From the NCBI GenBank assembly GCA_022843175.1, contig JALHOE010000014.1:1-64000 (forward strand): a DNA stretch of 64,000 bases, in the 5' to 3' direction. The translations under genes and the position numbers were made by a program. This document shows, one piece after another, positions 54,747-64,000 of this stretch (its first letter is position 1; each line of letters begins with the position of its first letter). This DNA is from Deltaproteobacteria bacterium (GTDB lineage Bacteria; Myxococcota_A; Polyangia; Polyangiales; JADJMO01). The notes beneath the pieces are model-generated. The model saw nothing but the letters and a program-made list of their open reading frames with translations, did no database searches and was not told the DNA's origin.

Positions 54747-55693
54747 CACGCGACCTCCACGCCGATCGAGGCGCCGCGGGGGCCGATGCCGCCGGTGACC
54801 CGGGCCGACTTCTTCTCCGGCTTGTCGACGACGAAGAGGACGATGGCCGCGCCCACGGCGACGGCGCCGACGCCGATCGCGACGTTGGAGATCGTGGCCG
54901 CGCGCTTGGCCTCGTCGTTGCGGTCGACCATGGCGGGATCGGTGCACACGTTGTCGGGACACGCCGTCTTCACGTCGCTGCGCTTGCCGATCGCCGTGAC
55001 TCCGAAGTAGCCGCCGACGCCGAGCGCCACGAGCCCGAGGCCGCCGACGACGTAGGGCAAAACGCTCCCCGACTCTCGCGCGGGGGCAGGGGGGCTGACG
55101 GGGGCGGGGGCCGCGGCGGGCTTCGGCGTCTCGATCGGCGCGGCTTCCAGCGCGGGCACCTCGACCTCTTTACGGTCCTTCTCGGCGCCGATCGCGATCT
55201 CCATCCTGCGGGCGACCCTGCCGGGCGCGGTGGCCTCGACCACGTGCGCGCCGCCGTCGATCGGGATCGCCGTGCCGAGCGACGCGGACGGCATCGCGAC
55301 CCCATCGAGCGACACCGTGACCCCCTGCGCACGGATCGTGAGGCGCGAGAGGCGCGGCTCGAGATCGGCGACCTTCCCGCGCGCCGCGTCCTCGCGGTCC
55401 TTGCGCTTGTCGCGGAGCGCGAGGGCGAGCGCCTCGCGGTAGCTGTTCCACGCCGACGCGAGCTTGCCCTGCCCCTCGTAGCAAATCGCGAGAGCGAGGA
55501 TCACACCGCCCCCCGGCTGCAGCCGATGACTCTCGGCGAGCTTGGGACAGCCGGCGTCGAAGTTCTTCTTCTCCATCAACGCCTTGCCCTCCTTGAAGAG
55601 CACATCGGCCGTCGACTTCTCGATCGCGGTGGGCTCGCCCCCCGCGATCGCCGGCACCAGCAACAGCGCGACAACGACGCTACAGCGGATCAT
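54743..55693 (-). CDS. secreted TPR/PEGA-like membrane protein
   Basis: A 316-residue protein: signal peptide (MIRCSVVVALLLVPAIAGGE), a TPR-like N-terminal part (ADVLFKEGKALMEKKNFDAG, GGGVILALAICYEGQGKLAS), a PEGA-like beta module (RLTIRAQGVTVSLDGVAMPS), a Pro/Ala linker and two transmembrane helices (VLPYVVGGLGLVALGVGGYF; ISNVAIGVGAVAVGAAIVLF). This arrangement is common in myxobacteria next to Ser/Thr kinases. Its start overlaps the kinase 3' end by 14 bases. Confidence 0.82.
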   Translation of the reverse strand: MIRCSVVVALLLVPAIAGGEPTAIEKSTADVLFKEGKALMEKKNFDAGCPKLAESHRLQPGGGVILALAICYEGQGKLASAWNSYREALALALRDKRKDREDAARGKVADLEPRLSRLTIRAQGVTVSLDGVAMPSASLGTAIPIDGGAHVVEATAPGRVARRMEIAIGAEKDRKEVEVPALEAAPIETPKPAAAPAPVSPPAPARESGSVLPYVVGGLGLVALGVGGYFGVTAIGKRSDVKTACPDNVCTDPAMVDRNDEAKRAATISNVAIGVGAVAVGAAIVLFVVDKPEKKSARVTGGIGPRGASIGVEVAW

Positions 55694-57020
55694 CAATGGT
55701 CGCCCCCCAGGGCTTCTTGACGGACACCGCCGGCTTGACCACCGGCTTCTTGGAAGCCGCCTTGGCCGCAGACGCAGACGCAGACGCAGACGCAGGCGCA
55801 GACGCAGGCGCAGGCGCAGTCGCAGGCGCAGACGCAGACGCAGACGCAAACGCAGTCGCAGTCGCAGTCGCAGGCGCAGACGCAGGCGCAGTCGCAGGCG
55901 CAGTCGCAGTCGCAGGCGCATCCGCCCCCCGCACCCGCAACACCCCCACCCCAATCCCCAGCGCCGCAACCGCCACGACCCCATACGCCCACCGCACCCG
56001 CGGCGCCGCCGACGCCACGCCGTGCGTCACCGCCGCGTTCGTCGCCGCCTCCACCACGGGCCCCGGCAGGTCGAGCGTTGCCGACGCCGCCAAGCGCGAC
56101 GTCGCCCGAAACCGCGCCGCGGTGGGCGAGTCGGGCGCGAAGGGCGCGAGCGCGCGCGCGAGGTCGGTCACCGACTGGAACCGCTGGACCGGATCCTTCT
56201 CGAGGCAGCGCGCGATCACGGCCTCGAGCTCCGCGGGGAGCTCCGGCCGCAGCGCGCGGAGCTTCTTCGGCGGATCGCTGAGGATCGCCGCGCAGAGGCC
56301 CATCGCGCCCTCTCCCTCGAACGCCGGTGCGCGGGTGAGGAGCCGGAACAACACGACGCCGAAGCCCCACACGTCGGCGCGGTGGTCGGCGTGCTTCGCG
56401 TTGCGAATCTGCTCGGGCGCCATGTACCCGGGCGAGCCGAGGATCGCGAGCGTCTCGGTGAGCTCGCCCTCGCCCTCCTGCGTGGCGAGCTTGGAGATGC
56501 CGAAGTCGAGGACCTTCACCAGCGGCCGGCCGTCGCCGCGCGTGGTGAGGAACAAGTTGCTCGGCTTCAGATCGCGATGGACGATCCCTCGGGCGTGCGC
56601 CTCGACCATCGCGTCGCACGCTTCGAGCACATACTCGACGGCCTCTTCGAGCGGCAGCGGCCCGCGCCGCGAGATCAACCGGTGGAGATCCTCGCCCTCG
56701 AGGTGCTCCATCACAAGGAAGGGAGCGCCCTCGTCGGTCTTGCCCTCGTCGAGCACGCGGACCACATGCTCGGACTTCAGCTCCAGCGTGGCGCGGGCCT
56801 CGCGGAGGAAGCGCGCGACTTGGGTCGGGTTGGCTCCGGCGGCCGAAGCAAGGAGCTTGATCGCCACGCGGTGGCCGAGGACCTCGTGTCGGGCGCCGAG
56901 CACCACCCCCATGCCGCCCCGACCGAGGACCTCTTCTACGCGGTATTTCCCGCCGATCGTCGTGCCCGGGGCCGGCACCGCCGCCGCGTCGGGTGGGGAC
57001 TTGGGAGCGGGCTGATCCAC
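55680..57020 (-). CDS. transmembrane Ser/Thr protein kinase with Ala-rich extracytoplasmic tail
   Basis: A 446-residue kinase. The catalytic domain occupies about 22-290: glycine loop GRGGMGVVLGARH, Lys in RVAIKLLAS, catalytic loop VHRDLKPSNLF, DFG in KVLDFGISKLA, and APEQIRNAK. A transmembrane helix follows near 345-362 (WAYGVVAVAALGIGVGVL). The extracytoplasmic part is a low-complexity Ala/Ser/Thr/Pro stretch of about 50 residues encoded by a hexanucleotide repeat, then a basic end. It heads an operon with the PEGA-like and FGE-like genes. A phosphorylation target could be the FHA activator at 50196. Confidence 0.94.
   Translation of the reverse strand: MDQPAPKSPPDAAAVPAPGTTIGGKYRVEEVLGRGGMGVVLGARHEVLGHRVAIKLLASAAGANPTQVARFLREARATLELKSEHVVRVLDEGKTDEGAPFLVMEHLEGEDLHRLISRRGPLPLEEAVEYVLEACDAMVEAHARGIVHRDLKPSNLFLTTRGDGRPLVKVLDFGISKLATQEGEGELTETLAILGSPGYMAPEQIRNAKHADHRADVWGFGVVLFRLLTRAPAFEGEGAMGLCAAILSDPPKKLRALRPELPAELEAVIARCLEKDPVQRFQSVTDLARALAPFAPDSPTAARFRATSRLAASATLDLPGPVVEAATNAAVTHGVASAAPRVRWAYGVVAVAALGIGVGVLRVRGADAPATATAPATAPASAPATATATAFASASASAPATAPAPASAPASASASASAAKAASKKPVVKPAVSVKKPWGATIDDPL
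55768..55920 (-). repeat. hexanucleotide tandem repeat encoding an Ala-X tail of the kinase
   Basis: About 25 copies of a six-base unit, GCAGNC on the plus strand, where N is mostly A, T or G. Read on the coding strand as GCG NCT it yields alternating Ala and Ser, Thr or Pro. Copy-number change keeps the frame. Confidence 0.92.
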
Positions 57021-57072
57021 GTACGCGCAAGCATCGCATGCGGCGTCTCCGGGATCTATGCTCGGTCCCCCT

Positions 57073-60000
57073 ATGAGTCAGCAGCTCGAACAGATGCTCG
57101 AGTACCTGAAGACCAGCTTGTTGGTGAACGCCAACGATCCGTTCAAGCGGTTCCAGCTCGGTGTCACGTACACGAAGCTCGGTCGCAGCGCCGAGGCGGT
57201 GGCTGCCTACCGCCGGGCGATCGCCGTCAAAGCGGACTACGTCGAAGCGCACTTCGAGCTCGGAAAGGCGCTCGCGTCGGTCGAGAGCTGGGCGGAGGCT
57301 GCCGACGCGTTCCGCGCGACGATCGGCCTCAAGCCCGGCCTCGTCGACGCGCACTTCGAGCTCGGCGTGGTGTGCGGGCGCATGGGCTCCGACGCCGACG
57401 CGGCGAAGGCGTTCGAGCAGGTCAACCGCCTGCAGCCGGACCACCTCCCCGCGCTGCTCGCCGGAGCGGCGGCCCAGACCCGCCTCGGCGCCCACGCCAA
57501 GGCCGTCGAGCTCTACGCGCGCGCCTCCAAGCTCAAGCCCGACGACTTCGACATCCTCAACCTCCTCGGCACCGCGCAGCACGACGCCGGCGAGTTCGCC
57601 GCGTCCGAGTCCACGCTCGGCGCCGTGGTGCGCGAGCAGCCGCGCAACACGCAGGCCTACAAGCTGATCGCCGACGACTGCATCCAGCAGCAGCGCTGGC
57701 CCGAGGCCGCCGACGCGATCCGCGCCGCGCTCGGCCTCGAGCCGTCGTTCATCCAGGGGCACGTGCTCCTCGGCCGCGTCTACGCGTACATGGAGCGCCT
57801 CAACGACTCGGTCGATCAATACAAAGAGGCGCTCAAGGTCCTCGTCGACGACCCGCACCTGCACGCCGCGCTCGCGGGCGTTCTCGCGCGGCTCGGTCGT
57901 CACGAAGAGGCCGTCGAGCGCTACGAGCGCGCGCTCAAAACGAAGCCGGACTGCGAGTGGTACCACCGCCTCGGCCTCTCCTACGTGGCCCTGCAGGAGA
58001 AGGAGCCCGCGCGCGACGCCTTCAAGAAGGCCGTCGACCTGCAGTCCGACGCGGTGATGCCGTTCCGCGACTACGCGCGGGCTTGCCTCGCGCTCGCGCG
58101 CACCAAGAGCGACGCGCGTGCGATCCAGGAGGAGGCGGCCACCGCGTATCGCCGCGCGCTGCTGCTCGACAGCAACTGGCCCGAGGGTCACGCCGCGCTC
58201 GGTCACCTCCACGTCGATCTCGGGCGCGACATCGAGGCCGTCGAGTCGTTCCGCAAGGCGCTCGCGCTGGTCCCCGAGGACCTCGACGTCATCGCCGGGC
58301 TCGGCGGCGCGCTCACCCGCCTCGGTCGGGTCGAGGAGTCGATCGAGCCGCTCGAGCGCGCGGCCAAGCTGCGCCCGGAGGACGCCGAGATCCTCTTCAA
58401 CCTCGGGCTCACCTACGCCAAGGTGGGTCGCTTCGAGCCCGCGCGCGTCGCGCTCGTCGAGAGCACGCGCCTCCGCCCCGAGCACTTCGAGGCCCAGAAG
58501 CAGCTCGCCGAGGCGAACCAGAAGCTCGGTCGCCACGAGGCCGCGGTGAAGGCCTACCGCAAGTGCCTCCAGCTCGATCCGAAGTTCGTCGCCGGGCGCG
58601 TCGAGCTCGGCAAGCTCTACGAGGCCCTCGAGCAGGATCCCGACGCCGCCGAATCGTATAAAGACGCTATCGAGTTCCGCAAAGAGGACGGCGCGCTCCA
58701 CGGCGCGCTCGCGAAGGTGCTCGTGCGCCTCGGTCGCAACGAGGAGGCGAGCACGGTGCTCGCGCGCGCCGTCGAGCTCGAGCCGGACGATCCCGAGCTG
58801 CTCCACACGCTCGGCATCGTGCACAGCAAGCTCGGTCGCTGGGAGCCCGCGCGCATCGCCCTCCAGCGCACCGCGCGGCTCAAGCCCGAGGCCAAAGAGG
58901 TGTTCGTCGCGCTCGCCGAGGCGTGCATGAAGCTCGAGCGCCTCGACGACGCGCTCGCCGCCCACCGCAAGGCCACGCAGATCGATCCCGAGTGGGCCGA
59001 CGGCCAGCTCGCGCTCGCGCGTTTGTACGAGCAGAGCGCGCGCGACGCCGAGGCGGCGACGGCGTACGCCGCCGCGGTGAAGCTTCGCCCGAGCGACGCC
59101 GCCTCCCAGGCCGCGCTCGGCGCCGTGCTCGCGCGCCTCGGTCGGCACGACGAGGCCGTCGTCGCGCTCGAGGCGGCGGTGCGCCTGCACCCCGACGACC
59201 ACGCGAGCCGACGCGCCCTCGGGTTCTCGGCGCTCCGCGCCGGCAAGCTCGACACCGCGCGCGGCGCCCTCGGCGACGTCGTCAAGAAGAACCCCGGAGA
59301 TCTCGACGCGCTCAAGGCCTACGCCGCGGCGTGCGGCGCCTCGAACGACGCGCTCGCCGCCTATCGCAAGGCGCTCGCCGCCGACCCGCTGTGGCTCGAC
59401 GGCTACGCCGCCTTCGGCCAGCTGCTCATCGATCTCGGTCGCGAGCCCGAGGCGATCGACGTCCTCAAGAAGGCCGTCGACGGCCGGCCCGACGACGTCC
59501 ACCTGCGCACCACGTTCGCGCAGGCGCTCATCCGCTGCGAGCGCTTCGAGGAGTCGCTGCCGGAGATCGATCGCGCCATCGAGCAGAGCCCGGACGACGC
59601 CGATCTCCACCACTCACGCGGCTTCGTCGCGTTCAAGCTCGCGCGCTGGGACGTGGCGCGGGCGGCGCTCAAGCAAGCGCTCCGCGTGCGCCCCGATCAC
59701 CTCGGCAGCCTCAAGCTCCTCGCCGAGGCGAGCGCGCGCGCCGGGCAGAACGAGGACGCGGCCAACGCCTATCGTCGCGCGCTCGCGCTCGATCCGGGCT
59801 GGGCGCTCGGCAAGGTCGGCCTCGCGCGTTTGTCTGCGGGCTCCGGCGAAGAGGCCGTCACCGCGCTGCGCGACGCGCTCGCGACCGCGCCCAACGACGT
59901 CGATCTCCACATCGCGCTCGGCGCCGCGCTCGAGAGCGTGTCGCGACCGGGCGAGGCCGAGGAGTCCTATCGACGCGCCAACGAGCTCCGCCCCGGCGAC

Positions 60001-62592
60001 GCCGACATCCTCTACCGCCTCGGCGCCGCGCGGAACGCGGTCGGCCGTCACGAGGCCGCGCGCGACGCGCTGACCGAGAGCCTCCGGCTTCGTCCGGCGC
60101 CGGACACCCAGCGGGCGCTCAACGTCGCCAACGAGAAGCTCGACGCCGGTCACCTCGCCTCCGCGCAGGCCGCGCTCAAGGCCGGTCGCAAGGACGAGGC
60201 GGCGCGACACCTCGAGGCGATCGCCGAACGCAACGACGCGGCGGCGGTCTCGCTCGCCAACCTCTACGTCGACCAGGGCAAGAACGACCTCGCGGCCAAG
60301 GCGTTCTCGGTCGCGCTCCGCGCGCGCCCCAACGACGCCGACGTGCTCTTCGACTACGGCGTGCTGCTCGAGAAGCTCGGGCGCACCGACGAGGCGATCG
60401 GCGCGTTCCGCCGCGCGGCCAAGGCCCGCCCCGCGACCGACGTGCTCGTTCACCTCGCGAGCCTGCAGCGCGCGCTCGGGCTGTTCGACGACGCGGTGCA
60501 GAGCGCCCGCGAGGCGACGAGGCTCGACGACAACGACGTGCAATCGCATCGCCTGCTCGGCCTCGTGCTGTCGCAGACGGGCAAGCACGCCGACGCGGCG
60601 CCGGTCCTCGAGCGCGCCCAGTGGCTGAGCCCGGGCGATCCCGAGGTGCTCGGCGCGCTCGCCCAATCGCTCCTCGCCGCCGGGCGCGACACCGACGCGG
60701 CCGCCGTCCTCGACGACGCGCTCGCCGCCCGCCCCGACGACGCCGAGCTGCTCTACCACGACGGCCGCCTCAAGCGCGCGAGCGGTCAGTACGAGAAGGC
60801 CCGCGAGCGCCTCGAGCGCGCCGCGCGCGTTCGTCCCAACATCCCCGGCCTGTCGCGCGAGCTCGGGCTCACGTTCGCGGCGCTCGGCCGCGATCGCGAG
60901 TCGATCCCGCTCCTGCGCACCTCCGAGGACCGCGACTCGCTCACCGCGCTGCTCAAGGCCGAGCGCGCCGTCGGCGATCACAACGGCGCGGCGACCACGC
61001 TGCAGAAGCTCGCGAAGCTGAGCCCCGGCGATTCGTCGCTCGCGCTCGAGCAGGCGCGCACGCTGATCGCCGCTGGAAGGCTGCCCGAGGCGATCGAGCA
61101 GCTCAAAGAGGTCATCAAGAACCAGCCGAAGACCGTCGAGCCGCGGCTCTCCCTCGGCGACGCCTACTCGGCGCTCAACCGCACCGCCGAAGCCCTCGAG
61201 GCCTATCGTCTCGCGCTGCGGGTCGACGCCAACTGCGCTCCGGCGCTCGAGAAGCTCGCGGTCATGTACGACGCGGCGGGCAAGCAGATCGAGCGGATCG
61301 AAGTGCTCGAGCGGCTGCACAAGCTGCGTCCGAACGACGCGGGCGTCGCGGCCGATCTCGGGCTCGCCTGCGCCGCCCAGGGCCGCGACGACCAGGCCGC
61401 CGACCTGCTGCAGAAGGCGATCTCGCTCGACCCCGAGCGGAGCGATCTCAATCGCCCGGTGGCGGTGCTCCTCCGCAAGGCCAAGCGCTACGAAGAGGCG
61501 ATCGCGGCCCTCGAGCAGACGCTGCTCTTCGACGACGACCCCGAGCTCAAGCTCGAGCTCGCGCGCTGCCTCATCGCGGTCGACCGCGACGAAGAGGCGT
61601 GGTCGCACGCGGTGCAGGTGCTCGCGGTCAAGCCCGACTCGGTCGAGACCTACGAGCTCCTCGCGCCGTCGTACGAGCGCAAGGGCTTCTTCAAGGAGGC
61701 CACCACCTCGTGGGAGTGGTACCTCCACTACAAGCCGGGCGACGTCCGCGCCACCGAGGCGGTGGCCGCGCTCTACCTCCGCGCCGACCGGTACGACGAG
61801 GCGTCGGCGCTGCTCGAGTCGCTCCGCCCCACGCGCGGCGAGGATGTCGCCTTCCTCGTCACGCTCGGTCGCGCGTACGAGGGCGCGCGCAAGTTCGACC
61901 AGGCGGTCGAGGTGTACCGCGAGGCGCTCAAGAAGCGGGCAAACGATCCAGAGCTCTATTTCCGCATGGGTCAGGCGTTCCAGGGCGCCAAGCGCTTCGA
62001 CGAGAGCGCTGCCTCGTTCGTGCGCACGCTGAAGCTCGATCCGAACTACGCCAACGCGCACTACGGCCTCGCCGTGAGCTACGTGCAGCTCGGTCGCCCG
62101 CAAGAGGCGGTCGAGGCGTTCGAGCAAGCGGCCGTCGGCGCGCCCCAAGACGCCTCGCTCCGCGCGGCGCTCGGCTTCGGCTACACCAAGGCCGGCCGCC
62201 TCGAAGAGGCCGAGGCCGCGTTCGCCCACGCGGTGCGGCTCGGGCTCAACGATCCCGACCTCCAGCTCGCGCGCGCGCGCATCCTCGAGCAGCTCAAGCG
62301 CTGGGCCGACGCCGCCGAGGTCTACGCGGCGATCGCCGACGCGGCCCCCGAGCACCCCTTCGCGGGTCGCAAGGCGGCGACGGCGCTCATCGAGCTCGGT
62401 CGCCACAAAGAGGCGATCCCCTACCTGCAGCAGGCCACGCTGGTGTCGCCGGACGATCCCGAGATCCGCTTCGACCTCGGCGTCTGCTACGCGAACATCG
62501 GCAGCAAGGTCGCCGCGGTCGCGCAGCAGAAGGCGCTCGAGCGCGTGAACCAGGACCTCGCGCAGAAGCTGCAGTTCATCATCGAGGCGTGA
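57073..62592 (+). CDS. giant tetratricopeptide-repeat protein
   Basis: A protein of 1839 residues, made almost wholly of TPR units of 34 residues (roughly 50 copies), with the recurring pattern of Gly/Tyr/Ala and Pro such as LGKALASVESWAEAADAFRA, LGLTYAKVGRFEPARVALVE, LGVCYANIGSKVAAVAQQKA. No signal peptide, transmembrane segment or other domain is visible, so it is predicted cytosolic and would form a very long superhelix for protein binding. ATG 57073 begins MSQQLEQMLEYLKTSLLV; an ATG at 57058 adds five residues. Divergent from the Ser/Thr kinase, so it may scaffold that pathway; that is an inference. Confidence 0.93.
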   Translation: MSQQLEQMLEYLKTSLLVNANDPFKRFQLGVTYTKLGRSAEAVAAYRRAIAVKADYVEAHFELGKALASVESWAEAADAFRATIGLKPGLVDAHFELGVVCGRMGSDADAAKAFEQVNRLQPDHLPALLAGAAAQTRLGAHAKAVELYARASKLKPDDFDILNLLGTAQHDAGEFAASESTLGAVVREQPRNTQAYKLIADDCIQQQRWPEAADAIRAALGLEPSFIQGHVLLGRVYAYMERLNDSVDQYKEALKVLVDDPHLHAALAGVLARLGRHEEAVERYERALKTKPDCEWYHRLGLSYVALQEKEPARDAFKKAVDLQSDAVMPFRDYARACLALARTKSDARAIQEEAATAYRRALLLDSNWPEGHAALGHLHVDLGRDIEAVESFRKALALVPEDLDVIAGLGGALTRLGRVEESIEPLERAAKLRPEDAEILFNLGLTYAKVGRFEPARVALVESTRLRPEHFEAQKQLAEANQKLGRHEAAVKAYRKCLQLDPKFVAGRVELGKLYEALEQDPDAAESYKDAIEFRKEDGALHGALAKVLVRLGRNEEASTVLARAVELEPDDPELLHTLGIVHSKLGRWEPARIALQRTARLKPEAKEVFVALAEACMKLERLDDALAAHRKATQIDPEWADGQLALARLYEQSARDAEAATAYAAAVKLRPSDAASQAALGAVLARLGRHDEAVVALEAAVRLHPDDHASRRALGFSALRAGKLDTARGALGDVVKKNPGDLDALKAYAAACGASNDALAAYRKALAADPLWLDGYAAFGQLLIDLGREPEAIDVLKKAVDGRPDDVHLRTTFAQALIRCERFEESLPEIDRAIEQSPDDADLHHSRGFVAFKLARWDVARAALKQALRVRPDHLGSLKLLAEASARAGQNEDAANAYRRALALDPGWALGKVGLARLSAGSGEEAVTALRDALATAPNDVDLHIALGAALESVSRPGEAEESYRRANELRPGDADILYRLGAARNAVGRHEAARDALTESLRLRPAPDTQRALNVANEKLDAGHLASAQAALKAGRKDEAARHLEAIAERNDAAAVSLANLYVDQGKNDLAAKAFSVALRARPNDADVLFDYGVLLEKLGRTDEAIGAFRRAAKARPATDVLVHLASLQRALGLFDDAVQSAREATRLDDNDVQSHRLLGLVLSQTGKHADAAPVLERAQWLSPGDPEVLGALAQSLLAAGRDTDAAAVLDDALAARPDDAELLYHDGRLKRASGQYEKARERLERAARVRPNIPGLSRELGLTFAALGRDRESIPLLRTSEDRDSLTALLKAERAVGDHNGAATTLQKLAKLSPGDSSLALEQARTLIAAGRLPEAIEQLKEVIKNQPKTVEPRLSLGDAYSALNRTAEALEAYRLALRVDANCAPALEKLAVMYDAAGKQIERIEVLERLHKLRPNDAGVAADLGLACAAQGRDDQAADLLQKAISLDPERSDLNRPVAVLLRKAKRYEEAIAALEQTLLFDDDPELKLELARCLIAVDRDEEAWSHAVQVLAVKPDSVETYELLAPSYERKGFFKEATTSWEWYLHYKPGDVRATEAVAALYLRADRYDEASALLESLRPTRGEDVAFLVTLGRAYEGARKFDQAVEVYREALKKRANDPELYFRMGQAFQGAKRFDESAASFVRTLKLDPNYANAHYGLAVSYVQLGRPQEAVEAFEQAAVGAPQDASLRAALGFGYTKAGRLEEAEAAFAHAVRLGLNDPDLQLARARILEQLKRWADAAEVYAAIADAAPEHPFAGRKAATALIELGRHKEAIPYLQQATLVSPDDPEIRFDLGVCYANIGSKVAAVAQQKALERVNQDLAQKLQFIIEA

Positions 62593-63958
62593 GTCGGGCG
62601 ACGGGGTAGGTCGCGTAGAGACGCCAGTCCGTGTTCGGCTCGCCCGGCGTGAACCTCGCGGGATCGCGCGCGGCGAGCGCCTCGGCGAGCGAACGAAGGA
62701 CGGCGGACTCGCTCGGGCGACCGGAGACCGGGTGCGACCACGCCGTCGTGTGCACCACGACGTCGGCGTCCGCGGGGATCGCGAGCTCCCTCGCAGCGTC
62801 GGCGAGCTCGATCCAGAACGCGTCGGGGAAGTGCGCGAGGTAGGCGCGAACGAGCAGGGTGTGCCGCGGGTGATGGATGAAGGGCGCCGTCATCCTGTCG
62901 GGAGACAGGCCGGCGAGTTCCTTGTTCGAGACCGTGATCGGCCCGCGTGGCCCGACGACGACGACGCCGCCCTCGACGATCTCTTCCGGATCCTCGAACA
63001 CGCCGAGCGGGCGGCACGCGTCCTCGTTCCACCCGGCCCCGCTGCCCCCGAACACGAATGGACGAACCCGCGCGTCGTCCTCGCAAGAGCCCTCGACGCG
63101 CTCGAACACGATCCACCACCCGTCGCCCTCGCGCGCGCGAAGACCGAGCAGGCGCATCGCGAAATACGCCTCGTGCGGCTCCTCGGCGTCGAACACCGGC
63201 CACGCTCCGGGCTGCGATGCGCCGCCGTCGAGCACCGCGAGGATCACTGCGGCGGTGATCGCTCGCGGCGCGCGGGCTCGCGCGAAGATCGCCGCCGCGC
63301 GTGCCTCGCCGAGCGCGTCGCGCACGCACCCGAAGATCTGCCCCGACGCGGTTTGGGCGAGGCTCATCAGCATGAGGTTGGCGCGCGGGTCGCCGGTTTC
63401 GGCGCGGAGCGCGAGGAGAGGAAAGCGCGTCGCCGGATCGTGCCAGAGCCACTGGATGACCAACAGGTTGGCGGTCATGTCCGGCTCGCCGGGAGGCGAG
63501 ACGCCCTCGGCCTCGGCGACGGTGCTCACCCCCCATAGAACGTCGAACACCTCTTGCCCGTCGAGCCGCACGAGACACGGCGCGACGCACCACGGCACGT
63601 TGATCAACACCCGCGCGCGGACGAATCGGCGGAGCCACGGCAGGATCGCGGCGCCATAGCGGACGACCAAGTCGACGTTGTCACGGCCCCGCGGATGGAA
63701 CCTCCACTCCAGGCGCGAGGCCTCGCGAACGAACTCCGCGCCGTCCTCGAGCGAGACAAGCGCGGCCCACAGCCGATCGCTGTCGAGGACGTGCGCTCCA
63801 TCGACGAGTCGTCCCTCGCCCCGCTGGAACGCGGCGGCCCTACGCACGATCGCGCGGGCCGTTTCGAGCGGCATCAGACCACGCGCGTCGGGCTCGCGTA
63901 CGCCCCCGCCGCGGATGGCGTCCGTGAGGGAGGGGGCGCGGGTCGGCTTCAACGCCAT
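62579..63958 (-). CDS. hypothetical protein
   Basis: A 459-residue soluble protein. I do not recognise a family. It contains mixed helical and beta sequence with Trp/Gly-rich parts (LRRFVRARVLINVPWCVAPC, DGWWIVFERVEGSCEDDARV, GPRGPITVSNKELAGLSPDR, DADVVVHTTAWSHPVSGRPS). No signal or membrane segment. The 3' end overlaps the giant TPR gene by 14 bases on the opposite strand. The start ATG lies 42 bases from the window end, so any upstream partner is not visible. Confidence 0.72.
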   Translation of the reverse strand: MALKPTRAPSLTDAIRGGGVREPDARGLMPLETARAIVRRAAAFQRGEGRLVDGAHVLDSDRLWAALVSLEDGAEFVREASRLEWRFHPRGRDNVDLVVRYGAAILPWLRRFVRARVLINVPWCVAPCLVRLDGQEVFDVLWGVSTVAEAEGVSPPGEPDMTANLLVIQWLWHDPATRFPLLALRAETGDPRANLMLMSLAQTASGQIFGCVRDALGEARAAAIFARARAPRAITAAVILAVLDGGASQPGAWPVFDAEEPHEAYFAMRLLGLRAREGDGWWIVFERVEGSCEDDARVRPFVFGGSGAGWNEDACRPLGVFEDPEEIVEGGVVVVGPRGPITVSNKELAGLSPDRMTAPFIHHPRHTLLVRAYLAHFPDAFWIELADAARELAIPADADVVVHTTAWSHPVSGRPSESAVLRSLAEALAARDPARFTPGEPNTDWRLYATYPVARLTPR

Positions 63959-64000
63959 CCGGACCGTCGGTCATGCAAGCCTCGTGTCAGGTATTCAGCG

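Noticed and set aside
55768-55920. Regular repeats that might be mistaken for a CRISPR array
   Set aside because: The unit is six bases with no spacers, and it encodes the in-frame kinase tail.
59614-62406. Long minus-strand open frames opposite the giant TPR gene
   Set aside because: They arise from codon-bias shadowing; the plus strand carries regular TPR repeats and the minus translations are low-complexity Arg/Glu/Leu text.

Overview
The window is high-GC (around 70 % by eye), very densely coding DNA, most likely from a myxobacterium (phylum Myxococcota, probably the Polyangia side). The evidence is a DUF2378 protein (a family known mainly from myxobacteria), Ser/Thr kinases with Ala-rich extracytoplasmic tails, many lipoproteins with Asp/Thr-rich linkers, FHA and receiver-type sigma-54 activators, and WYL regulators. 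I saw no rRNA, tRNA, CRISPR array, insertion sequence or phage module. No gap between genes exceeds about 190 bases. Many genes overlap by ATGA or GTGA, so several operons are probably translationally coupled.

Layout. 1-5000: the 3' end of a large helical signalling protein with a broken frame; a three-gene operon (GntR regulator plus two unrecognised proteins) whose promoter carries two TGGTNNNACCA operators; and two small lipoproteins. 5082-25474 is the metabolic core: pyruvate:ferredoxin oxidoreductase (nifJ), a divergent 2[4Fe-4S] ferredoxin, an 11-subunit complex I encoded by ten genes (nuoA, a fused nuoBC, nuoD, nuoHIJKLMN) with no nuoEFG, 2-oxoacid (probably 2-oxoglutarate):ferredoxin oxidoreductase (korAB), a rubrerythrin-like and a hemerythrin-like protein, and PEP synthase. 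25446-32450: DUF302 and DUF2267 proteins, a lone GroEL, an NtrC-type two-component pair and an acetyl-CoA hydrolase/CoA-transferase. Together these look like a ferredoxin-linked, low-oxygen energy and carbon island. Pyruvate and 2-oxoglutarate would reduce ferredoxin, ferredoxin would feed a proton-pumping complex I that lacks the NADH module, and PEP synthase would link pyruvate to gluconeogenesis.

32447-43139 is mostly regulatory: LysR/DoxX; a response regulator and WYL regulator operon facing a shortened WYL paralogue across a perfect dyad; a DUF2378 protein; a ThDP enzyme overlapping a KAS III-like enzyme; a histidine kinase; and a receiver-less sigma-54 activator. 43193-50011 encodes envelope proteins: a ferritin-fold lipoprotein, a HEAT-like protein, a lambda-lysozyme-type lipoprotein with an SH3 domain, a pirin, a propeller-like lipoprotein and a di-haem cytochrome c. 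50196-63958 carries an FHA sigma-54 activator, an outer-membrane protein, a GAF protein, a formylglycine-generating-enzyme-like lipoprotein with a PEGA/TPR-type protein and a Ser/Thr kinase, a giant 1.8-kilo-residue TPR protein, and an unrecognised protein. All functions are read from sequence motifs without database searches.
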